Below are positions 43,385 through 52,925 of a stretch of 64,000 bases of DNA, piece by piece. The stretch lies in NCBI GenBank assembly GCA_964410945.1, contig CAYPJE010000011.1, positions 1 to 64,000 of the forward strand. The letters run 5' to 3'. This DNA comes from CAYPJE01 sp964410945 (GTDB lineage Bacteria > Fidelibacterota > Marinisomatia > Marinisomatales > TCS56). The translations under genes were made by a program, and so were the position numbers. How positions within the stretch are numbered: the first letter of the stretch is position 1; every line of letters begins with the position of its first letter. The notes beneath the pieces are model-generated. The model saw nothing but the letters and a program-made list of their open reading frames with translations, searched no databases and was not told where the DNA came from.

Positions 43385-45522
43385 AATGCTATCCTGCTCA
43401 GCAGATACCTGCCGGTAATACTATCCGGATTGGAGACGATCTGCTCAGGGGTACCGTTGGCAATAATATTTCCACCATCCTTTCCACCACCGGGTCCCAG
43501 ATCAATGACCCAGTCAGCTTGAGCGATAACATCCAGATTATGCTCAATTATTATTACACTGTTACCCTTATCCACTAGTTCACCCACTATCTCCATTAAA
43601 CGTGTGATGTCGGAAATATGAAGACCGGTAGTTGGCTCGTCCAGAATATACAGGTTGCCCTGTTCTACCAGTTCATCTGCCAGCTTAATACGCTGAGCTT
43701 CACCTCCCGATAACGTACTCAACGGTTGTCCCAGCTTCAAATAACCAAGTCCAACTCGCTGCAATAACCCAAGCTGGGCCAGAATTTTCGGCTGTTCAAA
43801 AAAACTGACTGCTTCCTTAACCGTCATTTGCAGAACATCATGTATATTTTTACTTTTCCAATACAGATTCAGAACAGCTTCCTGATAGCGCCGCCCCCTA
43901 CACTTACTGCAGATTATAGTAATATCATCCACAAAATTCATTTCAACCTTGATCACCCCCCGTCCCTTGCACTGCGGGCAGGCACCGGCAGAATTGAAAC
44001 TGAACAGGGACGGTTTTACATCATTTGCCTTGGCAAATCCCTTCCTGACCAGATCGAATATTCCGGTATAGGTCAGTGGATTGGATCGACTGTTTTTACC
44101 AACCGGTGATTGATCCATCACAACGGCCGGAAAACACGGGGCCAATTCCTCATGGATCAAGGTACTCTTCCCACTACCAGCTACGCCAGTGATACAGCAC
44201 AATACAGCCCGGGGAATTTTTACCGTAATATTCTTTAGGTTGTTGGTATTGGCATTACTGATTTCAAACCAATCCTGTACTGATCTGGTTTTAAACCAAG
44301 ATTGGTCCTTACTACCATTGGCTTTAAGCAACCGTCCTGTCGGGCTATCTGTTTTGAAAAGTTCTTTTACCGGTCCGCTGAAACAAATTTGTCCACCGTT
44401 ACTTCCAGCTTTTGGACCTACATCTACTACCCAATCGGCTGTCTCAATCACAGCTGGATCATGTTCCACTACCAGCACGCTATTACCTTGATCACGCAGC
44501 TTGGCCAAAAGACTTAGAAGTTTCTCAGTATCGCGGGGATGCAATCCAATGGATGGTTCATCTAATATATACATTAATCCAGTCAGGTTGCAGTCCAACT
44601 GACGGGCCATTTTGACCCGTTGTGATTCACCTCCCGATAATGTCGCCACAGCACGGTTCAGTGTCAAATATCCGACATCAATTTCAATTAAATGCCCCAG
44701 AATACTACGCATTTTACTTACCAGTGGACGAGCTACCGACCCATCAATTTCCGACAGGAATATATCCAGGTCCACCAATTCCAATCGAGTCAGGTCGGCA
44801 ATACTTTTACCTTTAAGCAGAGCTGAACGCACCTTAGAGTTCAGGCGGGTTCCTTCACAGGCATCACAGTTGGTATATATCAGATATCGCTGGTATGCAT
44901 CCTTGCGAACTGACGGAACCTCATCCTCAGCCTTATTGATGTAGAACTTCTCCAGCCTCGCAATCAAGCCATTCCATTTCTTGGAGTAATTTACACCTGC
45001 GTGCGTCCTGGCGATATCAACATTTTCAAGATAGAATAATAGATTCATTTCCTGTTCACTGAAGTCACCCAGCTTCTTGTCTGGATCAAATAATCCGTTA
45101 CTGGTGAAATCACGCCAGTAGAACCCACCGATTTTGTAATCCGGATGCAGAATCCCACCCTCCTTCAGACTCTTTGAGCTATCCATCATCATTTCACGGT
45201 CAATGCGAATCCGTCTTCCCAATCCCTTGCACTCCGGACACATACCATCAGGATGATTAAAGGAAAAAACATATGAAAATCCAACGAATGGTTCCGCCTG
45301 TCGGGCAAACAGGAGTCGCAGGTAAGTATATATCTCTGTGGCAGTGCCGACAGTTGAACGTAGTGTGCGACCTAAACGCTTTTGATCAATAACAATTCCG
45401 GTACCCAGATTATTGATGGCATCAACATCAGGCCGGGTCAACTTCGGCAATCGTCGGCGGGCAAAGGTGGAAAAGGTTTCAATCAACTGCCGCTGGGCTT
45501 CGGTATACAAGGTATCAAACAC
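43381..45522 (-). CDS. Short UvrA-like ABC ATPase (excinuclease subunit A paralogue) with a disrupted start
   Basis: 713 codons from the first usable start (GTG at 45522), but that start lies after the first Walker A. The frame stays open to 45624 and there encodes 'RGAYINNLRNINLDIPRNRLVVFSG' and then the P-loop GVSGSGKSS, clearly the true N-terminus. Two in-frame stops (TAA 45636-45634, TGA 45627-45625) separate this from an ATG at 45645 that overlaps the PadR stop as TGATG. The body is a complete short UvrA: zinc-binding 'CPECKGLGR' and 'CPQCKGRG', signature 'LSGGESQRVKMA' and 'LSGGEAQRIKLA', and 'LDEPSIGLHP' and 'LDEPTTGLH'. Such paralogues linked to PadR regulators are associated with drug resistance rather than general repair. 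Confidence 0.88.
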   Translation of the reverse strand: MFDTLYTEAQRQLIETFSTFARRRLPKLTRPDVDAINNLGTGIVIDQKRLGRTLRSTVGTATEIYTYLRLLFARQAEPFVGFSYVFSFNHPDGMCPECKGLGRRIRIDREMMMDSSKSLKEGGILHPDYKIGGFYWRDFTSNGLFDPDKKLGDFSEQEMNLLFYLENVDIARTHAGVNYSKKWNGLIARLEKFYINKAEDEVPSVRKDAYQRYLIYTNCDACEGTRLNSKVRSALLKGKSIADLTRLELVDLDIFLSEIDGSVARPLVSKMRSILGHLIEIDVGYLTLNRAVATLSGGESQRVKMARQLDCNLTGLMYILDEPSIGLHPRDTEKLLSLLAKLRDQGNSVLVVEHDPAVIETADWVVDVGPKAGSNGGQICFSGPVKELFKTDSPTGRLLKANGSKDQSWFKTRSVQDWFEISNANTNNLKNITVKIPRAVLCCITGVAGSGKSTLIHEELAPCFPAVVMDQSPVGKNSRSNPLTYTGIFDLVRKGFAKANDVKPSLFSFNSAGACPQCKGRGVIKVEMNFVDDITIICSKCRGRRYQEAVLNLYWKSKNIHDVLQMTVKEAVSFFEQPKILAQLGLLQRVGLGYLKLGQPLSTLSGGEAQRIKLADELVEQGNLYILDEPTTGLHISDITRLMEIVGELVDKGNSVIIIEHNLDVIAQADWVIDLGPGGGKDGGNIIANGTPEQIVSNPDSITGRYLLSRIAF

Positions 45523-45644
45523 AATCGACGACTTTCCTGAACCACTAACACCGCTGAATACAACCAGTCGATTACGGGGAATATCCAGATTGATATTCCT
45601 CAGATTATTGATATAGGCACCCCGTCATTCAAGTTACTCGATCA

Positions 45645-46193
45645 TCAAGAATTACCTATTGATTCAGTCAAGTACTGCTTCACCCACTTCAATTCACCTT
45701 CCCACTGGAAGCGGGGTCTGGTGGCAACCGCCAATCGGGCCGGTGAGCATTTACTGTCACGAAGGAACTGCTCCAGACGATCATATCCGGTTATCAATTC
45801 CTCCACCGATTCGCGATACATCTCCAGACAATCAACAACTTCATCCTTCAGCAATAGATCGCTGTTATAAATTCCCACATGAAAAGGATCCTTTTGTGGT
45901 ACAGGCTTACGCAACACTTCACGTAGTTTGGTTTCCAGGGCGTCACGACCTGAATCGGTCAGTTGATAAGTTTTCCGTGCCCGATTGCTTTCTGCTAAAG
46001 TGACCTCTGACTTAACCATTTCGGCTTCCTCCAGTTTGCGCAGCAGTTTATAGATCGATGACATGGACAGATCGGTCCAGGTGCGCATTTCACGGTACTC
46101 CACATCCTTCTCGATCTGGTAAGGATGTTTTGGTTTCTCGGCCAGCAGCCCCATTAAGGCGGCCTCGGCATTGGTTATCTGGTATTCGTTCAT
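45645..46193 (-). CDS. PadR family transcriptional regulator
   Basis: 182 residues. The N-terminal winged helix is 'NAEAALMGLLAEKPKHPYQIEKDVEYREMRTWTDLSMSSIYKLLRKLEEAEMVKSEVTLAESNRARKTYQLTDSGRDAL', with the PadR 'YQL' wing. The C-terminal helical dimerisation domain (DLLLKDEVVDCLEMYRESVEELITGYDRLEQFLRD) is typical of the longer PadR subfamily. It is immediately upstream of the UvrA-like gene (stop/start overlap). A 34-bp perfect palindrome 20 bases before its start is the probable operator. Likely an autorepressor released by a toxic ligand. Confidence 0.92.
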   Translation of the reverse strand: MNEYQITNAEAALMGLLAEKPKHPYQIEKDVEYREMRTWTDLSMSSIYKLLRKLEEAEMVKSEVTLAESNRARKTYQLTDSGRDALETKLREVLRKPVPQKDPFHVGIYNSDLLLKDEVVDCLEMYRESVEELITGYDRLEQFLRDSKCSPARLAVATRPRFQWEGELKWVKQYLTESIGNS

Positions 46194-46617
46194 CTTATCC
46201 TCTAATTTGCTTGGTTATAATATTGTATATATACAATATTATAACCATATATATTCATTTGTCAATAGTTTTTCAGTCTTTAAATAATTGTCCCCGATTG
46301 TCGCTTCCAGCTGGAATTCAACCAATGACAAATCAAAAATAATAGCAGGATAATCGATGTGAACCGCCCACCGTCTGTTCGGACACAATCCTTGGCACCG
46401 GAAAGGATCAACGGTGCACAACGAAACTTACGCTATGATCTAAATTGATGTCCTGTCTGGAATACCGGTCTTCAGAAACTGTCCAGCCGACATTACTGCT
46501 AAAATATCACTACCGTTTACTTTCACAAACAGAAGACTACTAAACGCTAATCAGAATTAAACACAACCGTTTTGGAAAAATGCAGTTAATGATCAACCTC
46601 CAGGCTCAGTCCGACAA
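46194..46617. other. Intergenic region upstream of padR-like gene
   Basis: It contains the 34-bp palindrome at 46213-46246 and a small palindrome TTCCAGCTGGAA near 46305. The stretch 46330-46617 shows no recognised gene or terminator. Confidence 0.45.
46213..46246. promoter_or_regulatory. 34-bp perfect palindrome, probable PadR operator
   Basis: The arm GGTTATAATATTGTATA is followed with no spacer by its exact reverse complement. It lies 20 bases upstream of the PadR start codon and includes TATAAT-like sequence, so a bound repressor would cover the promoter. Confidence 0.78.
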
Positions 46618-48387
46618 TCAGGATTTAGATTTTTTCTTCCTGGACTTAGCTGTCGCTTTAGTCTTTTTACCTTTACCCTTTGTGTATCCACGATCCTTTT
46701 TACCAGGGTAGTCGGTCTTAAACTTGGAAATATTCAGGCGCTGGCCGGAGACCACTGTCTTTTTCAGAATATTCATTATATAACGTGGCATTCCTTCCGG
46801 CAGATCAACTGTGCTGTAGTCATCGAAAATATCGATTCGCCCGATATGTTTACTGTCCAGTTCGATCTCGTTGGCAATTGCCCCCACGATATTTCCCGGT
46901 TTTACACCATGTGACCGGCCAACCAGGATCTTAAAACGCTCCATGCCTTTATCTGGCGGAGTAAATGCTTTTCCAGACCTGCCTTCACGAGGAATTTTTT
47001 CACGACTTGATTTAGAATCCCTCCCAGATGATTGCCGATCGACCTCAACTCGCTCGGCCTCGGGTTTCAGCAGCAGGGGGCTGTCTTCATGCAGCAACTT
47101 GGCCAGAGCAGCGGCAATCTCCAGTGAAGGTACATTTGATTCCATCCGGTATTGATCGATAATCTGGGCATACGGCGCCAACTCATCGGTATCCATTGCA
47201 ACGGTAATACGTTCCTTAAAACGCTCGATCCGCCGGTCATTGATATCGGCTGTTGTAGGCATTTTCATCAGTTCTATTTTCTGCCGGGTAGCCTTTTCTA
47301 TCGCAAACAGCAGCCGTTTCTCACGGGGTGCCACAAACAGGATCGCCTCCCCTTTCCGGCCCATGCGTCCGGTGCGCCCGATCCGGTGTACATAAGCTTC
47401 CGTATCATAAGGAATATCATAGTTGATAACATGACTGATCCGGTCCACATCCAGCCCACGGGCGGCCACATCGGTGGCTACCAGAATATTCAGCCGGCCC
47501 GACTTCAATTGCTCAACCGTCCGCTCACGCTGGCGCTGCTGGATATCACCATTGAGAGGCGCTGCGGCATAACCTCGGGCCTCCAGCCTTGAGGTGAGTT
47601 CGGTCGTACTGAGCTTGGTGCGGACAAAAATCAGAACCGCGTCAAAATCCTCGGCTTCCAGAATCCGCGTCAGGGCATCCAGTTTATGATGGCCGCTGAC
47701 CATCCAGTAGCGCTGATTGGTGGTTTCTACAGTTGATGTTTTGGTCTTAATCGTGATTTCCACAGGATCATTCAGGTATTTCTTGGCAATCTTTCGGATC
47801 GCTGTCGGCATCGTTGCCGAAAACAGGGCAATCTGCCGTTCCAGCGGTGTCTGTTCAAGAATCCATTCCACATCTTCCAGGAAACCCATCCGCAGCATCT
47901 CATCGGCTTCATCCAGTACCAGGGTGGCTATTCCATCCAGGTTCAGGGTACCGCGACGAATATGATCCATTACCCGGCCCGGAGTACCAACAACGACCTG
48001 TACTCCCCGTTTCAGCTGTTGAAGCTGACTGTAATAGCTCTGGCCGCCATAGATTGGTAATACATGAAATTGTTTCAGCCCGGCCGCATAGCCCTGGAAT
48101 GCTTCCGCTACCTGGATGGCCAACTCACGTGTCGGTGTTAAAACCATAACCTGGGGTTGTTTGAACTGCAGGTCGATTCGGGAAAGGAGCGGCAGGGCAA
48201 AGGCCGCCGTCTTACCGGTTCCGGTCTGGGCCTGCCCCACCAGATCACTGCCTTCCAGCAAGGGTGGTATCGCCTGGGCCTGGATCGCCGATGGTGATTC
48301 ATAACCCAAGTCGCTGACGGCCTTTAATACCGGGGCCGCCAGCCCGAAATCGTTGAAGTTGACCAAAGTGGTGTTTTCTTTATCCAT
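46618..48387 (-). CDS. deaD: DEAD-box RNA helicase (DeaD/CsdA-like)
   Basis: 589 residues. All helicase motifs are present: Q-motif 'FNDFGLAAPVLKAVSDLGYESPSAIQ', motif I 'AQTGTGKT' (53-60), Ia 'PTRELA', 'TPGRV', DEAD (159-162), SAT in 'LFSAT', 'LIFVRTK', 'ATDVAARGLDVDRISHVINYD' and 'HRIGRTGRMG'. After a basic linker a DbpA-type RNA-binding domain covers about 475-550 (FKILVGRSHGVKPGNIVGAIANEIELDSKHIGRIDIFDDYSTVDLPEGM), and the end is very Lys-rich. It unwinds structured RNA in ribosome assembly and cold adaptation. The 286-base region upstream may hold a long leader, as in cold-induced helicase genes. Confidence 0.95.
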   Translation of the reverse strand: MDKENTTLVNFNDFGLAAPVLKAVSDLGYESPSAIQAQAIPPLLEGSDLVGQAQTGTGKTAAFALPLLSRIDLQFKQPQVMVLTPTRELAIQVAEAFQGYAAGLKQFHVLPIYGGQSYYSQLQQLKRGVQVVVGTPGRVMDHIRRGTLNLDGIATLVLDEADEMLRMGFLEDVEWILEQTPLERQIALFSATMPTAIRKIAKKYLNDPVEITIKTKTSTVETTNQRYWMVSGHHKLDALTRILEAEDFDAVLIFVRTKLSTTELTSRLEARGYAAAPLNGDIQQRQRERTVEQLKSGRLNILVATDVAARGLDVDRISHVINYDIPYDTEAYVHRIGRTGRMGRKGEAILFVAPREKRLLFAIEKATRQKIELMKMPTTADINDRRIERFKERITVAMDTDELAPYAQIIDQYRMESNVPSLEIAAALAKLLHEDSPLLLKPEAERVEVDRQSSGRDSKSSREKIPREGRSGKAFTPPDKGMERFKILVGRSHGVKPGNIVGAIANEIELDSKHIGRIDIFDDYSTVDLPEGMPRYIMNILKKTVVSGQRLNISKFKTDYPGKKDRGYTKGKGKKTKATAKSRKKKSKS

Positions 48388-48673
48388 GATTAATTCCTTC
48401 AGCCAACCTGACCGGATAGGGATTTAAAAATAAGTTTGCTCTGAGTGCCGGTGGAATTTAAGCCGATCAATTGATTCAGATCATATTTACCGTACCAGAT
48501 GCTTTAATTTACCGGGAAGAACCCACAATAGATATTTATTTATTTTTGAAACCCAAGATGACAACCATGCAGTAATAACAGTATCAGAAAACTTAAAATG
48601 TATTAAAAGCAATTGACCTGATATTTAACCTAATCCACTGGTTTTATTAATGATTATAGTGTAACCTTTATAC

Positions 48674-50470
48674 ATGACTATCACCATTGTGTTGATTCTA
48701 TTCCTGATCCTGGGAATGTTTGTGCTGTTTGTATTGGAACTCCTGCCAATTGATGTAATTGCATTACTGGTGCTGTGTATCCTCCTGGTATCCGGGCTGG
48801 TGACCCCAATGGAAGGATTAGCTGGTTTTTCCAATCCGGCCGTAGTCACAATCGCCGCCCTGTTTATTATCAGTCACACCCTTCAAAAATCCGGTGTTCT
48901 TGAACACATTATCATGTACCTGAACAGAATAGTTAGCCGGAGTAAATTTTTAGGGATAACACTATATCTGCTTACCATTGCCCTCGCCTCGGCGGTAGTC
49001 AACAATACGGCAATCGTAGCCATTTTTATCCCGGTGACGATTCAATTGGCCGAAAAATACAAGATCAGCCCCTCGAAGGTCCTCATTCCCCTCAGTTATG
49101 CTGCAATCCTTGGTGGTACGTTAACTCTAATCGGAACTTCGACAAATTTACTGGTTAATTCCATCCTTGTTCAGGAGACTAGTCAACCAGCCCTGGGTAT
49201 GTTTGAATTTTCCCGGTTTGGAGCAATCAAATTAGGAGTTGGCCTGATATACATTTTGATCATCGGGCCGCGCATTCTGCCATCCCGGACTGTGACATCG
49301 AGTTTAATCAAGAATTATCATTTGAGTGGTTTCCTGACAGAAGTAAAAATTCTGGCTGACTCTCCAATGATAGGGAAGACATGTACCGAACGGGGAATCA
49401 ACAAGAATTACGATATTACCGTATTAGAGATTTTGAGGGACGCAAAATTTATTACTAGAAACATCCGGAATATGGCTCTGCGGAAAGATGATATTCTATT
49501 CATCCGGGGTTCGCTGGAAAATTTCCTCCGGCTAAAAGAAATCGAAAAAGTAACTCTACTGACCGATGAAAAATTATCTCAAAGAGAATTGGAGCAGGAA
49601 GACAATATCCTGGTTGAATGCCTGGTAAAGGATAAAGCTTCCATAGTTGGGGAAAGTGTTTTCGAAGTCAATTTCAGACAAAGGTTCGGCAGCTTTGTAC
49701 TGGCCATCAGACGCGAAGGTACCATCATCCGGAAAAAAATCGCACACATATCAATTAAGCCATTCGACACTCTGTTGGTATTCGGAGCCAAAGAAAAAAT
49801 CCGGGAAATGGTAAACACCGGCGATTTCATCCTGTTACAGGAAATAGAAGCTACTTTAAAAAAACAGCGTTTTTGGTATCTGAGTATTTTAGTGATTCTT
49901 TCTATCGTGTTTTTAGCAGCGGTTGGGTTATTACCGATTCACGTGGGGGCACTGTCAGGGGTTGTTTTGCTACTGGTTTCCAAACAGATAACTCCCAACG
50001 AAGCGTATAAATCCATAAACTGGCAGGTTATTATATTGATAGCGGCATTGATACCTCTGGCATATGCCATTCAATCTAGTGGTACGGCCGATTGGATTGG
50101 ACAATCCCTGCACCGCTTAGTAAATCTATTCGGGCCTTCCGTCCAACCTATAATTTTCCTGGCAATGACCTATTTGATAACAATGATTTTAACTGAAGTG
50201 TCTTCGAATGCCGCCACAGCGATTATAATGACCCCTATAATCCTGGTGACGTCTGCTCAAATGAATCTGGATCCCCGGCCGTTCATATTTGCGATTTGCT
50301 TCGCTGCCTCGGCTTCATTCATTACCCCGGTAGGATATCAGACAAACCTGATGGTCTATGGACCCGGGGGCTATAAGTTCCATGATTATATTAAAGTTGG
50401 GTTGCCACTGGGAATCTTATTATGGGTACTGGCGATATTCTTTATCCCTTTATTCTGGCCATTTCAATAA
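48674..50470 (+). CDS. SLC13-family permease with two TrkA-C domains
   Basis: 598 residues. An N-terminal six-helix half (VLILFLILGMFVLFVLELLPIDVIALLVLCILLVSGLV…GFSNPAVVTIAALFIISHTLQKSGVLEHI) includes 'SAVVNNTAIVAIFIPV' and 'GGTLTLIGTSTNLLVNSIL', the paired SNT-type motifs of divalent-anion/Na+ symporters. Two RCK_C/TrkA-C regulatory domains follow at about 220-390 (LTEVKILADSPMIGKTCTERGI…DNILVECLVKDKASIVGESVFEV). The second half contains 'EVSSNAATAIIMTPIIL' and 'ASFITPVGYQTNLMVYGPGGYKF'. The likely substrate is sulfate, a dicarboxylate or another anion; it cannot be fixed from sequence. Confidence 0.9.
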   Translation: MTITIVLILFLILGMFVLFVLELLPIDVIALLVLCILLVSGLVTPMEGLAGFSNPAVVTIAALFIISHTLQKSGVLEHIIMYLNRIVSRSKFLGITLYLLTIALASAVVNNTAIVAIFIPVTIQLAEKYKISPSKVLIPLSYAAILGGTLTLIGTSTNLLVNSILVQETSQPALGMFEFSRFGAIKLGVGLIYILIIGPRILPSRTVTSSLIKNYHLSGFLTEVKILADSPMIGKTCTERGINKNYDITVLEILRDAKFITRNIRNMALRKDDILFIRGSLENFLRLKEIEKVTLLTDEKLSQRELEQEDNILVECLVKDKASIVGESVFEVNFRQRFGSFVLAIRREGTIIRKKIAHISIKPFDTLLVFGAKEKIREMVNTGDFILLQEIEATLKKQRFWYLSILVILSIVFLAAVGLLPIHVGALSGVVLLLVSKQITPNEAYKSINWQVIILIAALIPLAYAIQSSGTADWIGQSLHRLVNLFGPSVQPIIFLAMTYLITMILTEVSSNAATAIIMTPIILVTSAQMNLDPRPFIFAICFAASASFITPVGYQTNLMVYGPGGYKFHDYIKVGLPLGILLWVLAIFFIPLFWPFQ

Positions 50471-50491
50471 ACAAATTCGCCGGGCCTGCGG

Positions 50492-50644
50492 CTAAAACTC
50501 AATCTTATAACTGATATTGGGAACCGGAACAGCAAACTCCCAGTTTTCGACCTGCTGGGTCTGGTAGTTATAGAATGTACCATAATTTTCAGTAGCCAGA
50601 AACATGTTTACCATCTGGAATGACCAGATACTGGAATAGTTCTT
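50492..50644 (-). pseudogene. Detached C-terminus of the TonB receptor after an amber codon
   Basis: Directly downstream of and in frame with the receptor stop (TAG, 50647-50645), fifty codons encode 'KNYSSIWSFQMVNMFLATENYGTFYN…VPNISYKIEF' and end at TAG (50494-50492). This is a typical final pair of barrel strands with a terminal Phe. The true receptor probably spanned 50492-52870, and the amber codon replaces one residue, possibly Lys (AAG). Confidence 0.75.
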
Positions 50645-52870
50645 CTAATTTACCCGGTAATTGACGGTTGCACTGACATGGTATTTATTCGGTTCCCGGT
50701 TTTCATATAAGCGGTCATACTGGTAGACAACATCCTGTACCAAATCGGAAGCAGCGACATTTACCGGCGTCACCCGCTTTCCTCCGAAAAAATTCACTTT
50801 GGCATTTACACTCAGGATTTTATCGTGCCTGGTACCCAGGGTCCATTCTTTCCCATACAGCAGGTTTATAACATAACGTGTGTTGAACCGGGTGTTATGT
50901 TCGATGCCGTCAGCACCTTCGAATTTTGAGTCAAACAGGGAGGCAGTGAATAGATAATAGTATCCATCCTTCAGAAATCGCTCCAGTGTGATATCCAATC
51001 CCAGGTTCTTTCCCGTCCCCGCATTGATCAGTCTTTCATTGAAATACCAGTCGGCCTCCATGTTTAACACCGAGAAATTGCTGTCCGGGATAACAGGAAC
51101 ATCGAACAGGTATTGAAAATAAGGTTCGATTTTTAACCGCATAGTAGTGTTGATGCTTATATCGTAGGCCAAAACCAGGTGGTGGGCTTTCGATACCTTC
51201 ATATCCTTGTTGGGTTGGGCGGTGCTGGCTCCATCACTGATCTGGGCGAAATACAGCGTCAGTGGTTCCAGCCTTGAATGCTTGCCATAGGCAAAACTGA
51301 CAGTCTGAGCATCACCGATGTTGCAGGCGAGGCCAAAGCGCGGTTCCGCTACCAGCTCATCATTCAAATCAAAATAATGACCGCGCACACCAATGTTCAG
51401 CGTGAATCGTCGTGAAAAATTGATTTTTGATTGGGTGAAAAGCTGGACAATTGATGAAGAACCGTTTTCATCAACCACCCGGACTAATCCCTGATCAAAA
51501 ACGGGGGCATGTTCCAGAATGGTATTATAATGCATATTGTCAATTATCAAACCGGTTCGGCTGGTGAATCTGGCATTGAATTTCCTGTTATAGACATTGG
51601 TATAGGTATACTTATAGTTACGGGTCGACATATCCTCGCTTGGATAACGTATCAAGTCGTATCCAAGGATTCCGGCTTTATATTTCATATAATCACCGGT
51701 GATGGCCAAGGCAGTCTTCAGGTATGCATCATTTTTAAAGATGTAAAGATGGCTCAGTCCGAAGCCACCAATTTGCTGAATGAGGTTGCCATCTATTCGA
51801 TCATCGACCATTTCCCACAGCGTCGAGTCTTTCTCGGCCTCGAAAGTATCCAAATCTTCGGAGGCCAACCCCCAGATCGAAAATACACCAAAATCTTTGG
51901 TTGGCATATTGATCTTGAAACACAGGTCCTGATAGACCGGCAGGAAGTCCTTGATCTCTTCTGGAAACACAGGCCTGATAATTGCCATGGTGGAATAGCG
52001 GTAATTAAACAGATAAGACGCCCCGGTATCTTCCCCTATTGGACCTTCGGATGATATATCAAGGCCTACCGTCCCGGCCTGGAAAGCATGTTCATGTCTT
52101 TCGCTGTTGCCTGAGCGCAGTTTTATATCAAATACACCTGAAACGGCGTTTCCGTATTCGGCAGGGAACGCACTGGTAAAGAAATCCGAGTTCCCGACAA
52201 CCAGGGCACTTAGCGAGGATATCCCACCACCTCCGAAGGTGGTCAGATTGGCGAAATGATTGGGATTGGGTATTTCGATCCCCTCCAGTCTCCACAGCAA
52301 TCCTTTAGGCGAATTACCTCGAATTATTATGGTATTATCGCGGATATTGTCAGTAGTTATTCCGGCGAATGAAGCCACCAACCGGCCCGGATCATCAAAT
52401 CCACCGGCATAACGACGGGCTTCTTCTACCGAAAACGTACGTGCGCTTACAGTTGACATTGAATTCAATGGTTTGTCCTTTTTGGTGAAAGCAGCTACAA
52501 CCACTTCTTCCATTTCCAGAACATCCTCTTTCAATTCCACTATCAGAACAATTTCTTTCCCGGATGTAATTAATAATTCCGGTATAATTTTAGTTTCATA
52601 TCCGGCATAGGACACTAGAATATCGTGCCGGCCAATGGGAACCCGATCAATTCGAAATACACCATTTTTATCGGAGGCTGCTCCGATTATGGGATCGGTT
52701 GTTCTGACAACAATATTAGCTAAAGGCAGCGGCGCCTGAGTATCGTAGTCTACCACCGTTCCCCTTACTAACTGTGTAATACCTTGGCCATAGAGACTGC
52801 CAAGGAGTGATAGTAACAGGAATAACATAACACGCAGACAGCGCCACAGACTCATCTCTCCAATCCCCAT
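50645..52870 (-). CDS. TonB-dependent receptor truncated by an in-frame amber codon
   Basis: 741 residues to the TAG at 50647-50645. The signal peptide ends '…LGSLYGQG'. A carboxypeptidase-like domain covers about 32-120 (VRGTVVDYDTQAPLPLANIVVRTTDPIIGAASDKNGVFRIDRVPIGRHDILVSYAGYETK). The plug is 'VEEARRYAGGFDDPGRLVASFAGITTDNIRDNTIIIRGNSPKGLLWRLEGIEIPNPNHF'. The barrel then ends abruptly at 'YHVSATVNYRVN' without a terminal aromatic. The missing barrel end continues in frame beyond the stop (50492-50644). Without it the barrel would probably not be inserted. No co-transcribed partner gene follows. Confidence 0.88.
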   Translation of the reverse strand: MGIGEMSLWRCLRVMLFLLLSLLGSLYGQGITQLVRGTVVDYDTQAPLPLANIVVRTTDPIIGAASDKNGVFRIDRVPIGRHDILVSYAGYETKIIPELLITSGKEIVLIVELKEDVLEMEEVVVAAFTKKDKPLNSMSTVSARTFSVEEARRYAGGFDDPGRLVASFAGITTDNIRDNTIIIRGNSPKGLLWRLEGIEIPNPNHFANLTTFGGGGISSLSALVVGNSDFFTSAFPAEYGNAVSGVFDIKLRSGNSERHEHAFQAGTVGLDISSEGPIGEDTGASYLFNYRYSTMAIIRPVFPEEIKDFLPVYQDLCFKINMPTKDFGVFSIWGLASEDLDTFEAEKDSTLWEMVDDRIDGNLIQQIGGFGLSHLYIFKNDAYLKTALAITGDYMKYKAGILGYDLIRYPSEDMSTRNYKYTYTNVYNRKFNARFTSRTGLIIDNMHYNTILEHAPVFDQGLVRVVDENGSSSIVQLFTQSKINFSRRFTLNIGVRGHYFDLNDELVAEPRFGLACNIGDAQTVSFAYGKHSRLEPLTLYFAQISDGASTAQPNKDMKVSKAHHLVLAYDISINTTMRLKIEPYFQYLFDVPVIPDSNFSVLNMEADWYFNERLINAGTGKNLGLDITLERFLKDGYYYLFTASLFDSKFEGADGIEHNTRFNTRYVINLLYGKEWTLGTRHDKILSVNAKVNFFGGKRVTPVNVAASDLVQDVVYQYDRLYENREPNKYHVSATVNYRVN

Positions 52871-52925
52871 TTTATGATTTTATTATTGATAAAAATGTAT
52901 AGTGATATATCCTAGGTTAGTTAAT

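Noticed and set aside
43381..45647. UGA at 45627-45625 as a second selenocysteine codon
   Set aside because: A TAA stop lies three codons earlier in the same frame, homologues have no Cys here, and no SECIS-like hairpin follows.
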